This document shows positions 9,262 to 17,387 of a stretch of DNA of 64,000 nucleotides, piece after piece. Origin of the DNA: Desertivirga brevis (GTDB lineage: Bacteria > Bacteroidota > Bacteroidia > Sphingobacteriales > Sphingobacteriaceae); NCBI RefSeq assembly GCF_017355835.1, contig NZ_JAFEWF010000005.1:62001-126000 (forward strand), given 5' to 3'. The number at the start of each line of letters is the position of its first letter. Positions within the stretch are counted from its first letter, which is position 1. A program made the translations under genes and the position numbers. The notes below the pieces were generated by a model that saw nothing but the letters and a program-made list of their open reading frames with translations, searched no databases and was not told the origin of the DNA.

Positions 9262-11499
9262 ATGAAATTGAGTATTTACCAAAGAAGGCTGCTTATATAT
9301 CTGGTAGCACTAGGCTTCTCCTGCTTTCCTGCATTTGGACAGAAAAAAACGATTAACCAACGGGTAGATTCCCTTTTAAAATTAATGACCATCGAAGAAA
9401 AGGTGGGTCAGTTGAATCAGTACTCTGGCAGGGAGGTAACAGGCCCTGTCACTAGCAGGCAAACTTACCTATTAAACGATATTAAGGCCGGCAGGGTAGG
9501 ATCCATGCTCAATGTGCACGGAGTGAAGGATACCCGGGAGATCCAGGCCGTTGCCCTGCAATCGCGACTAAAGATTCCTTTGCTATTCAGCATGGATGTG
9601 ATCCACGGCTATAAAACTGTCTTTCCAATTCCTTTGGCTGAGGCAGCGTCATGGGACCTGGAAGCGATTCGCACTTCGGCCCATATTGCGGCAAAAGAAG
9701 CCGCTGCGGTAGGCTTACATTGGACGTTCGCACCGATGGTCGACGTTGGCCGCGATGCAAGGTGGGGCAGATTGATGGAAGGAGCTGGCGAAGACACCTA
9801 TCTCGGTAGCCTCATAGCACGTGCCCGTGTGCTTGGCTTCCAGGGTGAAAAACTAGGCGGAACAGATGCAGTAATGGCTTGTGCAAAACACTTTGCGGGC
9901 TACGGTGCGGCAATTGCCGGTCGCGACTATAATGCTGTTGACATGAGTAATCAATTACTTTGGGAGGCATATCTTCCGCCTTTTAAAGCAGCAGCAGATG
10001 CTGGTGTAGCCACTTTTATGAACTCTTTCAATACATTGAATGGAATTCCGGCAACAGGTAATTCTTATCTTCAACGTGATATTCTCAAAGGAAAGTGGGG
10101 GTATAAGGGTTTTGTAGTGAGCGATTGGGGTTCTATCGGCGAGATGGTACCCTGGGGGTACGCAAAGGATGAGAAAGATGCTGCCTTTAAAGCCATCATT
10201 GCCGGGAGTGATATGGATATGGAAGCAGAGGCCTACAAGAAGAATCTTGCAACTCTTGTGAAAGAAAAGAAGGTAGATATTAAACTAATTGATGATGCCG
10301 TAAGGAGGATCCTTTACAAGAAGTTCGAGCTGGGCCTATTCGATGATCCCTATCGTTTTTCAAACGCTGGCAGAGAGCAGAAGGTTTTGAATGACCCCCA
10401 ACATAAATTGGTTGCAAGGGATGTTGCTCAAAAATCAATTGTGCTCCTGAAGAATGAAAAACAAGTATTGCCTCTTTCCGGAGCTGTAAAAACAATCGCC
10501 CTTATTGGCCCACTCGGAAAATCAAAAAGAGACCTTGAAGGCAGTTGGATCCCTCTTTCAGACACCAGTCTGGTAACCTCGGTTTACGAAGGACTTCGGA
10601 GTAAGATCAATCCATCCTCACAGATCATCCATGCCAAAGGCTGCGATATTACAGATAATGGCCAAGCCGGTTTTGCAGAGGCGATAGCGGCCGCAAAGCA
10701 AGCTGATGTAGTGGTAATGGCATTAGGAGAAAGCTATGATATGAGTGGAGAAGCAAAATCGCGCACTGATATACATCTTCCCGGAAAACAAGAGGAGCTT
10801 TTCGAAGCCGTTCAGGCCACGGGTAAACCAGTAGTTGTGGTATTAATGGCGGGCCGACCGTTGATCTTTCCAAAGATCACAGAAAAGGCATCGGCCATCG
10901 TGTACGCCTGGTGGCTGGGAGCAGAGGCGGGTAACGCTTTGGCTAATGTACTCACAGGAGAATACAATCCTGCCGGAAAACTGCCCATTTCCTTTCCCCG
11001 TTCGGTGGGACAAATACCAATCAGTTACAGTATGTATAATACTGGGCGGCCGGTAAAAAATCCTAAAGATATTAAATACAAATCGGCTTATATTGATTCT
11101 CCCAATAGTCCTCAGTACGGTTTTGGTTTTGGATTAAGCTATACTACGTTCTCTTATTCCAATCCAAAGATCAGCAAAACTACTATTAGGTCAACAGAGT
11201 CGGCAGAATTAAGCTTTACCATATCCAACACTGGAAATGTAGCTGGAGAAGAGGTGGCGCAACTATACATTCAGGACGAAATAGCTTCCGTAGCCCGCCC
11301 TCTGAAAGAACTGAAGGATTTCATCAAGGTAGCGTTAAAGCCCGGAGAATCAAAAGAGATCCACTTTAATATCAACAGAGAAAAGCTGGCCTTTTATAAT
11401 AGCATTTTACAATGGACTGCCGAACCCGGAAACTTTAAGTTGATGGTTGGTGCCTCTTCTGACGATATAAAGTTTATCCAAAAGCTAGAGCTTAAATAG
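9262..11499 (+). CDS. Glycoside hydrolase family 3, periplasmic beta-glucosidase (BglX-like)
   Basis: A GH3 exo-beta-glycosidase of 745 residues from ATG 9262. A TTG 18 bp upstream (9244) would also be in frame but overlaps the previous gene; the ATG gives a clean signal peptide (MKLSIYQRRLLIYLVALG to FGQ). Residue numbers here use the ATG. Domains are a TIM barrel (about 35-370) with the nucleophile Asp288 in VVSDWGS, an alpha/beta sandwich (about 390-610) with Glu497 in MSGEAKSR as likely acid/base, and a C-terminal fibronectin-III-like domain (about 650-745). KHFAGYG and the GAGEDTYLG segment are typical GH3. It would release glucose or similar sugars from beta-linked oligomers. It is the last gene of the PUL operon here and is followed by a strong inverted repeat. 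Confidence 0.93.
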   Translation: MKLSIYQRRLLIYLVALGFSCFPAFGQKKTINQRVDSLLKLMTIEEKVGQLNQYSGREVTGPVTSRQTYLLNDIKAGRVGSMLNVHGVKDTREIQAVALQSRLKIPLLFSMDVIHGYKTVFPIPLAEAASWDLEAIRTSAHIAAKEAAAVGLHWTFAPMVDVGRDARWGRLMEGAGEDTYLGSLIARARVLGFQGEKLGGTDAVMACAKHFAGYGAAIAGRDYNAVDMSNQLLWEAYLPPFKAAADAGVATFMNSFNTLNGIPATGNSYLQRDILKGKWGYKGFVVSDWGSIGEMVPWGYAKDEKDAAFKAIIAGSDMDMEAEAYKKNLATLVKEKKVDIKLIDDAVRRILYKKFELGLFDDPYRFSNAGREQKVLNDPQHKLVARDVAQKSIVLLKNEKQVLPLSGAVKTIALIGPLGKSKRDLEGSWIPLSDTSLVTSVYEGLRSKINPSSQIIHAKGCDITDNGQAGFAEAIAAAKQADVVVMALGESYDMSGEAKSRTDIHLPGKQEELFEAVQATGKPVVVVLMAGRPLIFPKITEKASAIVYAWWLGAEAGNALANVLTGEYNPAGKLPISFPRSVGQIPISYSMYNTGRPVKNPKDIKYKSAYIDSPNSPQYGFGFGLSYTTFSYSNPKISKTTIRSTESAELSFTISNTGNVAGEEVAQLYIQDEIASVARPLKELKDFIKVALKPGESKEIHFNINREKLAFYNSILQWTAEPGNFKLMVGASSDDIKFIQKLELK

Positions 11500-11508
11500 C
11501 CTCATAAA

Positions 11509-11556
11509 TCATATTTCCAGGGGGTGGAACTAAACCTTCATCCCCTGGAAATATGA
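11509..11556. terminator. 15-bp inverted repeat between convergent genes, likely terminator
   Basis: The arms 11509-11523 and 11542-11556 are exact reverse complements (TCATATTTCCAGGGG), with an 18-nt loop. It lies 9 bp after the GH3 stop. The right arm falls within the last codons of the convergent response regulator gene (ends at 11530). There is no long T-run on either strand, so efficient intrinsic termination is an inference. Confidence 0.6.
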
Positions 11557-11928
11557 AGCTTTAGCTCCGGAATATTGATTTATCTTATCCAGCAGGAACC
11601 AAAGATCAAATGGTTTCTCTATGAACATATCCCAACCATAGTTACCCAATGAATTCAGGACCCTCGGATAAGCTGAAAGCATAATAACCGGGATTTCACT
11701 TGTTAACGGATTTTGTTTTACCTGGTGGCATAACTCCCCCCCGTTTATTGTAGGCAAAATGTAATCCACCACTACAAGGCTGGGCTGAAATTCCTGAACA
11801 TCCGAAATCACGTCCCTGGTGCCCTCTATTGCTTTTACCTCCCAATTATCATCTCTTAACGTTTCCAGTAAGATCTCACGGAGATCTTTGTCATCCTCAA
11901 TCAGGAGAAGGCGGTTATTGTTTTTCAT
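11530..11928 (-). CDS. Single-domain response regulator (REC only)
   Basis: A stand-alone CheY-like receiver of 132 residues. The start is set at ATG 11928 (MKNNNRLLLIEDD); a longer frame to 11970 adds residues without receiver character. The acidic pair is in LIEDD, the phosphoacceptor Asp is in VVVDYILP, and the conserved Lys is in EKPFD. There is no output domain, so it must act by protein contact or as a phosphate relay or sink. The neighbouring BLUF and PAS kinase genes are divergent, starting about 220 bp away, and a second single-domain regulator lies beyond the kinase. It could receive phosphate from the kinase at 12632. Partner assignment is inference. Confidence 0.88.
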   Translation of the reverse strand: MKNNNRLLLIEDDKDLREILLETLRDDNWEVKAIEGTRDVISDVQEFQPSLVVVDYILPTINGGELCHQVKQNPLTSEIPVIMLSAYPRVLNSLGNYGWDMFIEKPFDLWFLLDKINQYSGAKASYFQGMKV

Positions 11929-12125
11929 ATTGCTAGATTCTATTGCAAAGGTGAACAAATTGAAAACCATATTAAAGACGTGAAATACCCGTTTTAAAAG
12001 GTGTTTTTACCCGAATTGATAATAGTTTAAATCCTCTGAAATTAGTTGGTTTTTTCAGCGTTAGAGTTTCTACTTATACGATATGTATAGGACTTCAGTA
12101 GAAAGTACCGTAAGTTTTTTTAATA

Positions 12126-12148
12126 CCCCCCCCCACACACACAAAAAA
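12126..12148 (+). repeat. Simple-sequence tract (C9, then (CA)5, then A-run) directly upstream of the BLUF start
   Basis: Nine consecutive C (12126-12134) run into five CA units (12134-12143) and six A (12143-12148), ending 1 bp before the ATG at 12150. Homopolymers of this length are slippage-prone. The tract occupies the position where a leader or ribosome-binding region would lie. Confidence 0.85.
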
Positions 12149-12149
12149 G

Positions 12150-12527
12150 ATGAATTACTATTTTCTAATCTATTCCAGCATACCAAGCCGTGCCTTGGAT
12201 GTTAAAGAGACCAATAAACTATTGGACAGCAGTGTAAAAACGAATAAGCGACACAATGTAACAGGAACTTTGTTGATGTTGGATGAAATGTATGTTCAGC
12301 TGATTGAAGGATCTAAAGGCGCGATTGATCAATTATATATGAATATTAGATTGGACAGACGTCATATGTTTGTTCAGAAATTGAAGGATGGCTATGTTGA
12401 AGAGCGGTATTTTCAAGATTGGGCAATGGGATATGATCAGCTTGATTTGAACATTGAGCAAGCAAAGAATACGGTGAATTTGGACGGTGAAAGGAGTCAG
12501 CGACTAATGCAGATTCTCCTTGGGTAG
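12150..12527 (+). CDS. BLUF-domain blue-light (FAD) photoreceptor, short
   Basis: A 125-residue protein made almost only of a BLUF domain, the flavin-binding blue-light sensor. All key residues are at the canonical PixD positions: Tyr8 (FLIYSS), Asn32, Gln50 (VQLIEG), Trp91 and Met93 (DWAMGY). NVTGTLL and the DRRH segment also fit. It has only a short C-terminal tail and no effector, like PixD/BlrB-type proteins that signal by protein-protein contact. It is followed 104 bp downstream by a PAS histidine kinase on the same strand, and receivers flank the pair. A link to that kinase is inferred from position only. An unusual C/CA/A tract lies directly upstream of the start. Confidence 0.93.
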   Translation: MNYYFLIYSSIPSRALDVKETNKLLDSSVKTNKRHNVTGTLLMLDEMYVQLIEGSKGAIDQLYMNIRLDRRHMFVQKLKDGYVEERYFQDWAMGYDQLDLNIEQAKNTVNLDGERSQRLMQILLG

Positions 12528-12631
12528 TAATTCCGTTAGATTAAAATGCCTTGCTCTTGCCCATTTGTTTTTTTCAAGATTCGCTTACCAAATTCTTTTT
12601 CCCTTGTTTAAGGGGTATCTAGTTTCTTAAA

Positions 12632-14095
12632 ATGAACGATAAAACTCACTTTCATTCGCAAACCCGGTCAAGCCGCGAGCTCGAAAGCTTACTGCATCTG
12701 ATAGATGCGGTTTCAGGGGTCGGAATTTATGAGGTGGATCTTCATACTAATACAATTTATTTCTCTGAAGGTATGTATAAGATTTTCGGGGAGGACTATA
12801 ATTCTTTTGTTCCAAGCCTCGATTGGATAGATGGGCGTTCTAACCCTGATGATGCCATGATAATAAGGAGGATACTGGAAAGAGCAGCGATTGATAAGGA
12901 TCCTTATTTTTACACCCGCAGGATAAAGCGAAAAGATGGATCCTGGAGAACCGTTGAATCACACGGGAAGGTAATCTCCGACAAAGGAGGCAATGCAATT
13001 AAATTTTTTGGGGTAGTTAAGGATATTACGGAGAAGGAAAAAGGTATTGATGATACTTTAGAACGTAAGGAAGCTGAAGCTGCGAATGCAAAGAATCTCG
13101 CTATTCTCGAGCAGTCAGAGCAGGTTGCCTCAATTGGTAGCTGGGAATACGACCTGAGCAGTAGAACAACCCTATGGTCAAAAGGCATGTATGTTCTTTT
13201 TGGGATCACTCCCGGAACCGAGGTTTCACCCCAACTATATCTTGATTTTGTAACAGAAAAGGATAAGCTCAAAGCCGAGAACCTGATTGACAAAATAACG
13301 AACAAATTTGTTCCCATCGATGAGCATATTGTAATTCAAACTGCTGAGCGAAAGAAATGCCTTCATATCAAAGCGGTGCCTTACAGCAATGAGTTTGGCG
13401 AAAAGATAAAAATGCTAGGAGTTGATATTGACATCTCAGAACGGAAAGAAGCAGAAGCAAAGCTGCGGCAGGCCGAAGAAGAAAAGCAAAACGCGATCCT
13501 AAATGCGGTAATGGAAACCCAGGAAGAGGAAAGGAGGCGTATAGCAGAAACCTTACACAATGAGTTTGGTCAGCTATTAACGGCAACAAAGTTTCAAATC
13601 AGGGGAAAAGCCAGGGAAGCCGAAAAATTACTTGATAGCGCGATTCAGTTAGTTCGTTCTATCTCCCACGAGCTTATGCCACCAATTTTGCAGGACTATG
13701 GCTTGGAGATAGCATTAAAAGACCTTTTTGATTCTAAGTTACCCGAATCGAACATTAAATATTATGTGCATATCACCGGTCTCAAGAAGAGAATTAACCA
13801 AATGACAGAGATCGCTGTATTCCGGATCATACAGGAGATTGTCAATAATATTGTTAAACACAGCAAAGCAACGCGGGTTGATGCAATGATAGAACGCCGG
13901 CAAGAAGATATATTTTTTAGGATATCAGACAATGGTATTGGAGTAAAGGAAACCGATCTCATCACGAAACGGAAAAGCTTTGGTTTAAATTATATATACA
14001 ACCGCGTTCATCTTTTAAAGGGAGAAATAATTTTCGATTCAAAGCCAGGTAAGGGGTGCAGCCTAATTGTAACGATTCCCTATAAAGAGATTTAG
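12632..14095 (+). CDS. PAS-PAS sensor histidine kinase, NarL/DesK-type (HisKA_3)
   Basis: A 487-residue cytoplasmic kinase without membrane segments. PAS 1 is about residues 22-133 (ends GVVKDITEKEK) and PAS 2 about 165-271 (ends GVDIDISERKEAE). A short coiled coil (272-297) leads to a HisKA_3 helix with phospho-acceptor His309 in RRRIAETLHNEFGQ. The HATPase domain (about 395-487) shows EIVNNIVKHSKA, ISDNGIG and a terminal GKGCSL. HisKA_3 kinases usually phosphorylate LuxR-type regulators, but here the neighbours are receiver-only proteins (11530 and 14110, both on the opposite strand). Being soluble with PAS domains, it senses a cytoplasmic or diffusible cue. The upstream BLUF gene suggests light or redox input, which is inference. 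Confidence 0.92.
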   Translation: MNDKTHFHSQTRSSRELESLLHLIDAVSGVGIYEVDLHTNTIYFSEGMYKIFGEDYNSFVPSLDWIDGRSNPDDAMIIRRILERAAIDKDPYFYTRRIKRKDGSWRTVESHGKVISDKGGNAIKFFGVVKDITEKEKGIDDTLERKEAEAANAKNLAILEQSEQVASIGSWEYDLSSRTTLWSKGMYVLFGITPGTEVSPQLYLDFVTEKDKLKAENLIDKITNKFVPIDEHIVIQTAERKKCLHIKAVPYSNEFGEKIKMLGVDIDISERKEAEAKLRQAEEEKQNAILNAVMETQEEERRRIAETLHNEFGQLLTATKFQIRGKAREAEKLLDSAIQLVRSISHELMPPILQDYGLEIALKDLFDSKLPESNIKYYVHITGLKKRINQMTEIAVFRIIQEIVNNIVKHSKATRVDAMIERRQEDIFFRISDNGIGVKETDLITKRKSFGLNYIYNRVHLLKGEIIFDSKPGKGCSLIVTIPYKEI

Positions 14096-14109
14096 AAGAC
14101 CAAACCTTA

Positions 14110-14508
14110 CTATTTTTCGCTGCTGCTACTAGCTACAGCTTTTAGTATTTCTGAAGAAAGCGGCTTCGAATAAAAACCTTTTACTGCCGAATAGAACTGA
14201 GACTTTGCCTTATCATTTGGATCAATAGAAGAAGTAACTATAAAAACTTTAATATCCTTGTTGATCAGTGCTCTCAGGTTTTCAAACATCTCAAGAAATT
14301 CCCATCCACTTACACCGGGCATATTTAAATCAAGTAAAATAATATCGGGCAGTTGACCAGTAGTATAATAAGCATCAACCAGGTCAATTAAAGCGGCCTT
14401 AGGATCAATATAACTACGGTAATCCTCCAACACTTTGTGATGTTTTATCAGCGCTTCTGCTAAGTAGTGATGGGTTGGATCGTCATCAATAAGTATAACC
14501 TGGTGCAT
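14110..14508 (-). CDS. Single-domain response regulator (Rcp1/CheY-like)
   Basis: A receiver-only protein of 132 residues from ATG 14508 (MHQVILIDDD); a TTG further upstream at 14529 is less likely. It has the acidic LIDDD cluster, the phospho-acceptor Asp in IILLDLNMPG, Thr/Ser in IVTSS and Lys in YSKPLS. The insert after the third helix (PKAALIDLVDAYY) and the GWEFLE helix resemble Rcp1-type receivers that partner phytochrome-like or hybrid kinases in bacteria. Its stop is 14 bp from the stop of the convergent PAS kinase. Likely a phosphotransfer partner of nearby kinases; the target is unknown. Confidence 0.9.
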   Translation of the reverse strand: MHQVILIDDDPTHHYLAEALIKHHKVLEDYRSYIDPKAALIDLVDAYYTTGQLPDIILLDLNMPGVSGWEFLEMFENLRALINKDIKVFIVTSSIDPNDKAKSQFYSAVKGFYSKPLSSEILKAVASSSSEK

Positions 14509-14826
14509 ATTTTCTAAGTGTAAATCCAATTTTATTGTTTAAGCGTCTTTTTAAAGCTTGAAATACAATAAACCAGGAGAGGTTTTAATTAATCAGTGGT
14601 TCTTGTACGGTATTAATTTCAAAAAGGTTTATAATTCTATTAGATATTACACTCAAATGTTAAGCTACCCTATGGATAGCTATAGGACAAGGTTAGGTGC
14701 TATATATACATGAAGGTATAGCGTAAAAATAAAAATGGCGAGAATAGGGTTCCGCTATAGTTAACCAGGAAAGGAAAGAGGTTGCCCGATGCCTATCTGA
14801 GCTTAAACTCATTTTTGTAATAGTAC
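14509..14826. other. Intergenic region without a recognisable gene
   Basis: About 318 bp, AT-rich, with no supportable ORF. A small inverted repeat (AGCTA...TAGCT) lies near 14665-14685. It should contain the promoter of the leftward receiver gene at its left side and the 3' end of the leftward GtrA gene at its right side. Nothing else is evident. Confidence 0.5.
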
Positions 14827-15243
14827 TTAATCTGCTTTTGTAAATACAAAATACTTCTTGGTGAGGAAGTTGAATACAGCTGTCAAACCCACAGCAAGAA
14901 ACTTACTTGCTTTTATGTTTACCATTATTTGTTCTACAAAGAACCATAAAAGAAATTGGTTGAGCAGGGCACCCATTAGTGTGAAAACTGAAAAAAGAAT
15001 AAAAGTATAGTTCTGACTATACCGGGATGAAACGAATACATGCTTGCGGGTAAGGTAGTAATTAGCAATGATGGCAACGCCCATAGCTGGATAGTTTGCT
15101 GTGGTATAGGGCACTCCCAGAACATCAACTAATAGGGAGAAAATACAGAATTCAATAAGAAAAGAGAAAACACCCACTATTAAAAAGCGTGTGATTTCAT
15201 GTCTTGATAATTCTTTTAGACTTAAAATGCTCGTTTTATTCAT
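14827..15243 (-). CDS. GtrA-family membrane protein (polyprenyl-sugar flippase-like)
   Basis: A 138-residue protein with four predicted membrane helices, from ATG 15243 (MNKTSILSL). A longer frame to 15321 would add a basic tail and is less likely. FLIVGVFSFLIEF in helix 1, YYLTRKHVF between helices 2 and 3, and NFLTKKYFVF at the C-terminus are typical of GtrA (PF04138). GtrA proteins help move or present polyprenyl-phosphate-linked sugars; mycobacterial Rv3789 is a member tied to decaprenyl-phospho-arabinose. It is the last gene of a leftward set after HAD and UbiA, 81 bp after UbiA. The context points to handling of the product of that UbiA enzyme. Confidence 0.88.
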   Translation of the reverse strand: MNKTSILSLKELSRHEITRFLIVGVFSFLIEFCIFSLLVDVLGVPYTTANYPAMGVAIIANYYLTRKHVFVSSRYSQNYTFILFSVFTLMGALLNQFLLWFFVEQIMVNIKASKFLAVGLTAVFNFLTKKYFVFTKAD

Positions 15244-15324
15244 AGCACGTTTTGTTCTTTTTTTGATATTTATAGAATATAAAGAGTATTCCCGGCATTT
15301 GCTCCGGGAATACTTTGGCAAATT

Positions 15325-16350
15325 CTAGTATTGAAAGGATTGCTTCAGGAACCAGTGTAAGGCCGGCATATCTACGTAGATCAGTAACATCACAAGGATG
15401 GTTACAAACGCAACGTACAGCATGAATTTTCTTTCCTTGTGCAGCTTCTCAGGGCCTTGGACCACCGAATTACGGTTTAGACCTAATTTAAGGTACCAGG
15501 CAAAGAGCAAGGCAATAAATGGAAAGCTTATCAGCAATTCAATACGGTGTTTAATTAGGAATACTCCCAGGAAGAAGGCAGCGGTAAGTGCATAAAAGAA
15601 CATCGAAATAAGCAAGCTATTCTCAGTATAATACTTAAACGACTTCCGGTACAAACCTGCCTGTTCCGGGTCATTGATGAAGCGATACTCAGCGAAACGT
15701 TTAGTCGCCATCAAAAATGCTCCTCCCATCCAATAAGCAAGAATAATACTGCTAGGAGGGATAACAAGCCATGCCGGATCTGAAAATTGTTGAGGAAGTA
15801 AAGTGGCAGGAATAAAAATGAACCAACCAAGGGCTAGTCGTATCGGATTGTTTACCGATTCTGAAAGTACGTCGAGGTAAACTCTTTCCTTAGTTCTGAA
15901 GGGTCTCACGTTATACATAATTCCCATAAACAAAAGGAATGCTTCCAGAAGCAAGAAAGGAATGTTGATAAAATAAGAAAGTGTTAAACCTGCACCCGCC
16001 AGTAAAAGCCATTGTGCCATTACATACACAGGATTAAGTACTGTTTGTACAGCTGTCCTGTTTTTCTTAATTGGATGATGACGGTCAAATTCTGCGTCGA
16101 GATATTCGTTGATCACGTAGTTGGCAGAGGCAATCAAACAAGTACAGGCAATTCCTGTAATTGCTTTAAGTAGAAATGCCCCATCTATTGGTGTATTGTA
16201 AACCATGTAGGCAAACAACATGCCTGGCAGCATGAAGATGTTTTTAAACCAATGATCGGGACGTGCAATGGTAACGTATTCTTTAAACCCTGCAGGTCGG
16301 GTAGGGGATTCAATTCCAGGATGCGGAACAGCTAGAGGAGTTGTTTTCAT
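15325..16350 (-). CDS. UbiA-superfamily prenyltransferase, decaprenyl-phosphate phosphoribosyltransferase-like
   Basis: A 341-residue polytopic membrane enzyme with about eight to nine helices. The first Asp-rich motif is NEYLDAEFDRHHPIKKNR, which matches the phosphoribosyltransferase branch (Rv3806c-type NDxxDxExDRxHPxK) better than quinone or heme prenyltransferases; the first D of NDxxD is replaced by E. MATKRFAEYR later in the protein also fits that branch. The second motif, DVLSESVNNPIR, departs from the usual UbiA form. Predicted reaction: transfer of phosphoribose from PRPP to a polyprenyl phosphate. The HAD phosphatase upstream could remove the 5-phosphate, and GtrA downstream could flip the product. 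No DprE1/DprE2 epimerase genes are in this window. UbiA family is secure; substrate is inference. Confidence 0.82.
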   Translation of the reverse strand: MKTTPLAVPHPGIESPTRPAGFKEYVTIARPDHWFKNIFMLPGMLFAYMVYNTPIDGAFLLKAITGIACTCLIASANYVINEYLDAEFDRHHPIKKNRTAVQTVLNPVYVMAQWLLLAGAGLTLSYFINIPFLLLEAFLLFMGIMYNVRPFRTKERVYLDVLSESVNNPIRLALGWFIFIPATLLPQQFSDPAWLVIPPSSIILAYWMGGAFLMATKRFAEYRFINDPEQAGLYRKSFKYYTENSLLISMFFYALTAAFFLGVFLIKHRIELLISFPFIALLFAWYLKLGLNRNSVVQGPEKLHKERKFMLYVAFVTILVMLLIYVDMPALHWFLKQSFQY

Positions 16351-16460
16351 TTTTCTTAGTTAGGTAGTTAATAGTAGATTCTGATTCTTTGGGGTGCGCG
16401 CATTTGGTGGCTCCCGGCTTGTAGGTGCTGGTCTGTGTATTTTCATAGGTGGTATTATTA

Positions 16461-16477
16461 TCTTCGATGTTCGAAGA
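16461..16477 (-). other. Small hairpin after the HAD gene stop
   Basis: The arms TCTTCGA (16461-16467) and TCGAAGA (16471-16477) form a perfect 7-bp stem with a 3-nt loop, 5 bp beyond the HAD stop on the minus strand. There is no U-run. It may reduce read-through into the UbiA gene or protect the 3' end of the HAD message. Confidence 0.45.
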
Positions 16478-16482
16478 ATGTT

Positions 16483-17184
16483 TTATTGTACTTCTGCGGA
16501 AGCGGGAGAAATTTCAGCAATCAGGTTTGTGTAAAAATCAAACGTGTTGAAAGGTTTTTTGTCGATAATGAGATAGGGCATTCCGGCGTTCATTGCACAC
16601 TGGCCATCCAGTTCCTCCCGGTCGCCGATAAAAAGACAGCTGCTTGGCGGCAGTCCAAATTTATTGGCGATATAGAGCAAGGCCTTAGGATCGGGCTTTA
16701 AACGACTTATAAAAGGGTCTGTCGAGCTAATAATGAGATCAGCTTCCAGGTCCATTGCTTTAAGTTTATCTTCTGCTTTGTAATCAGAGTAAATTGCAAC
16801 TTTCAAGCCCATTCCTTTCAATATACCGAACAGTTCTTTTATGCCAGGAAAAACACATCCTGGAAGGTATTGATTGGGTACATTAAACATCCACCGATCT
16901 ACCAATTGCTTTATTTGCTCTGGCTTAAGATTTACCTTATCCGAACACCAGGTGTATTGCTCATTCTCCAGGTCTTCACAGGAATATCCAGGCCTTTTCT
17001 CCCTTTCAATGCGAAAATGGTATAAAGCCTGAAGTTCTTTGAATCGCCATGGACGCAATGAATAGTACTTCAATAAAATGAAAAGCATTTTTTTTCTTAA
17101 TCTCGACTGTTCGTATAGTGTTCCGTCTACATCAAATATTACAGCCTTGATGTCTTCAATGTTGAGCCGCTTGTTCGCTTCCAT
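16483..17184 (-). CDS. HAD-superfamily hydrolase (phosphatase)
   Basis: A 233-residue HAD phosphatase. Motif I is VIFDVDGTLYE with nucleophile Asp18 and acid Asp20; motif II is the Ser in IYSDYK; the motif III Lys is in SRLKPDPKA; motif IV is FIGDREELDGQCA. The helical cap lies between motifs I and II. The likely role from context is removal of the 5-phosphate from polyprenyl-phospho-ribose-5-phosphate made by the UbiA protein; I recall HAD domains fused to such UbiA enzymes in some bacteria. It is the first gene of the leftward HAD-UbiA-GtrA set (gap 132 bp to UbiA) and is divergent from the GT-C gene. General HAD function is firm; the specific substrate is inferred. Confidence 0.85.
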   Translation of the reverse strand: MEANKRLNIEDIKAVIFDVDGTLYEQSRLRKKMLFILLKYYSLRPWRFKELQALYHFRIEREKRPGYSCEDLENEQYTWCSDKVNLKPEQIKQLVDRWMFNVPNQYLPGCVFPGIKELFGILKGMGLKVAIYSDYKAEDKLKAMDLEADLIISSTDPFISRLKPDPKALLYIANKFGLPPSSCLFIGDREELDGQCAMNAGMPYLIIDKKPFNTFDFYTNLIAEISPASAEVQ

Positions 17185-17387
17185 TGTAATTAAATATTGA
17201 AAATACTACAACTTGTTCCGGTGAGTGTTTTGCTTTTTATTTGTACTATTTAATTATTGCGAAATTTATAAAAAATACTCTATAAAAAGGCCTTTTTTTA
17301 TGAAATTTTATTTTTTAAAGTCTTTACCTTCGTTTTACATCTACTGCCCGTATTTTTTTAGGGCAAACATTTACCTGTTGAAAACGT

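Noticed and set aside
9244..9262. TTG start at 9244 for the GH3 gene
   Set aside because: It overlaps the upstream gene and adds six residues before a complete signal peptide that begins at ATG 9262.
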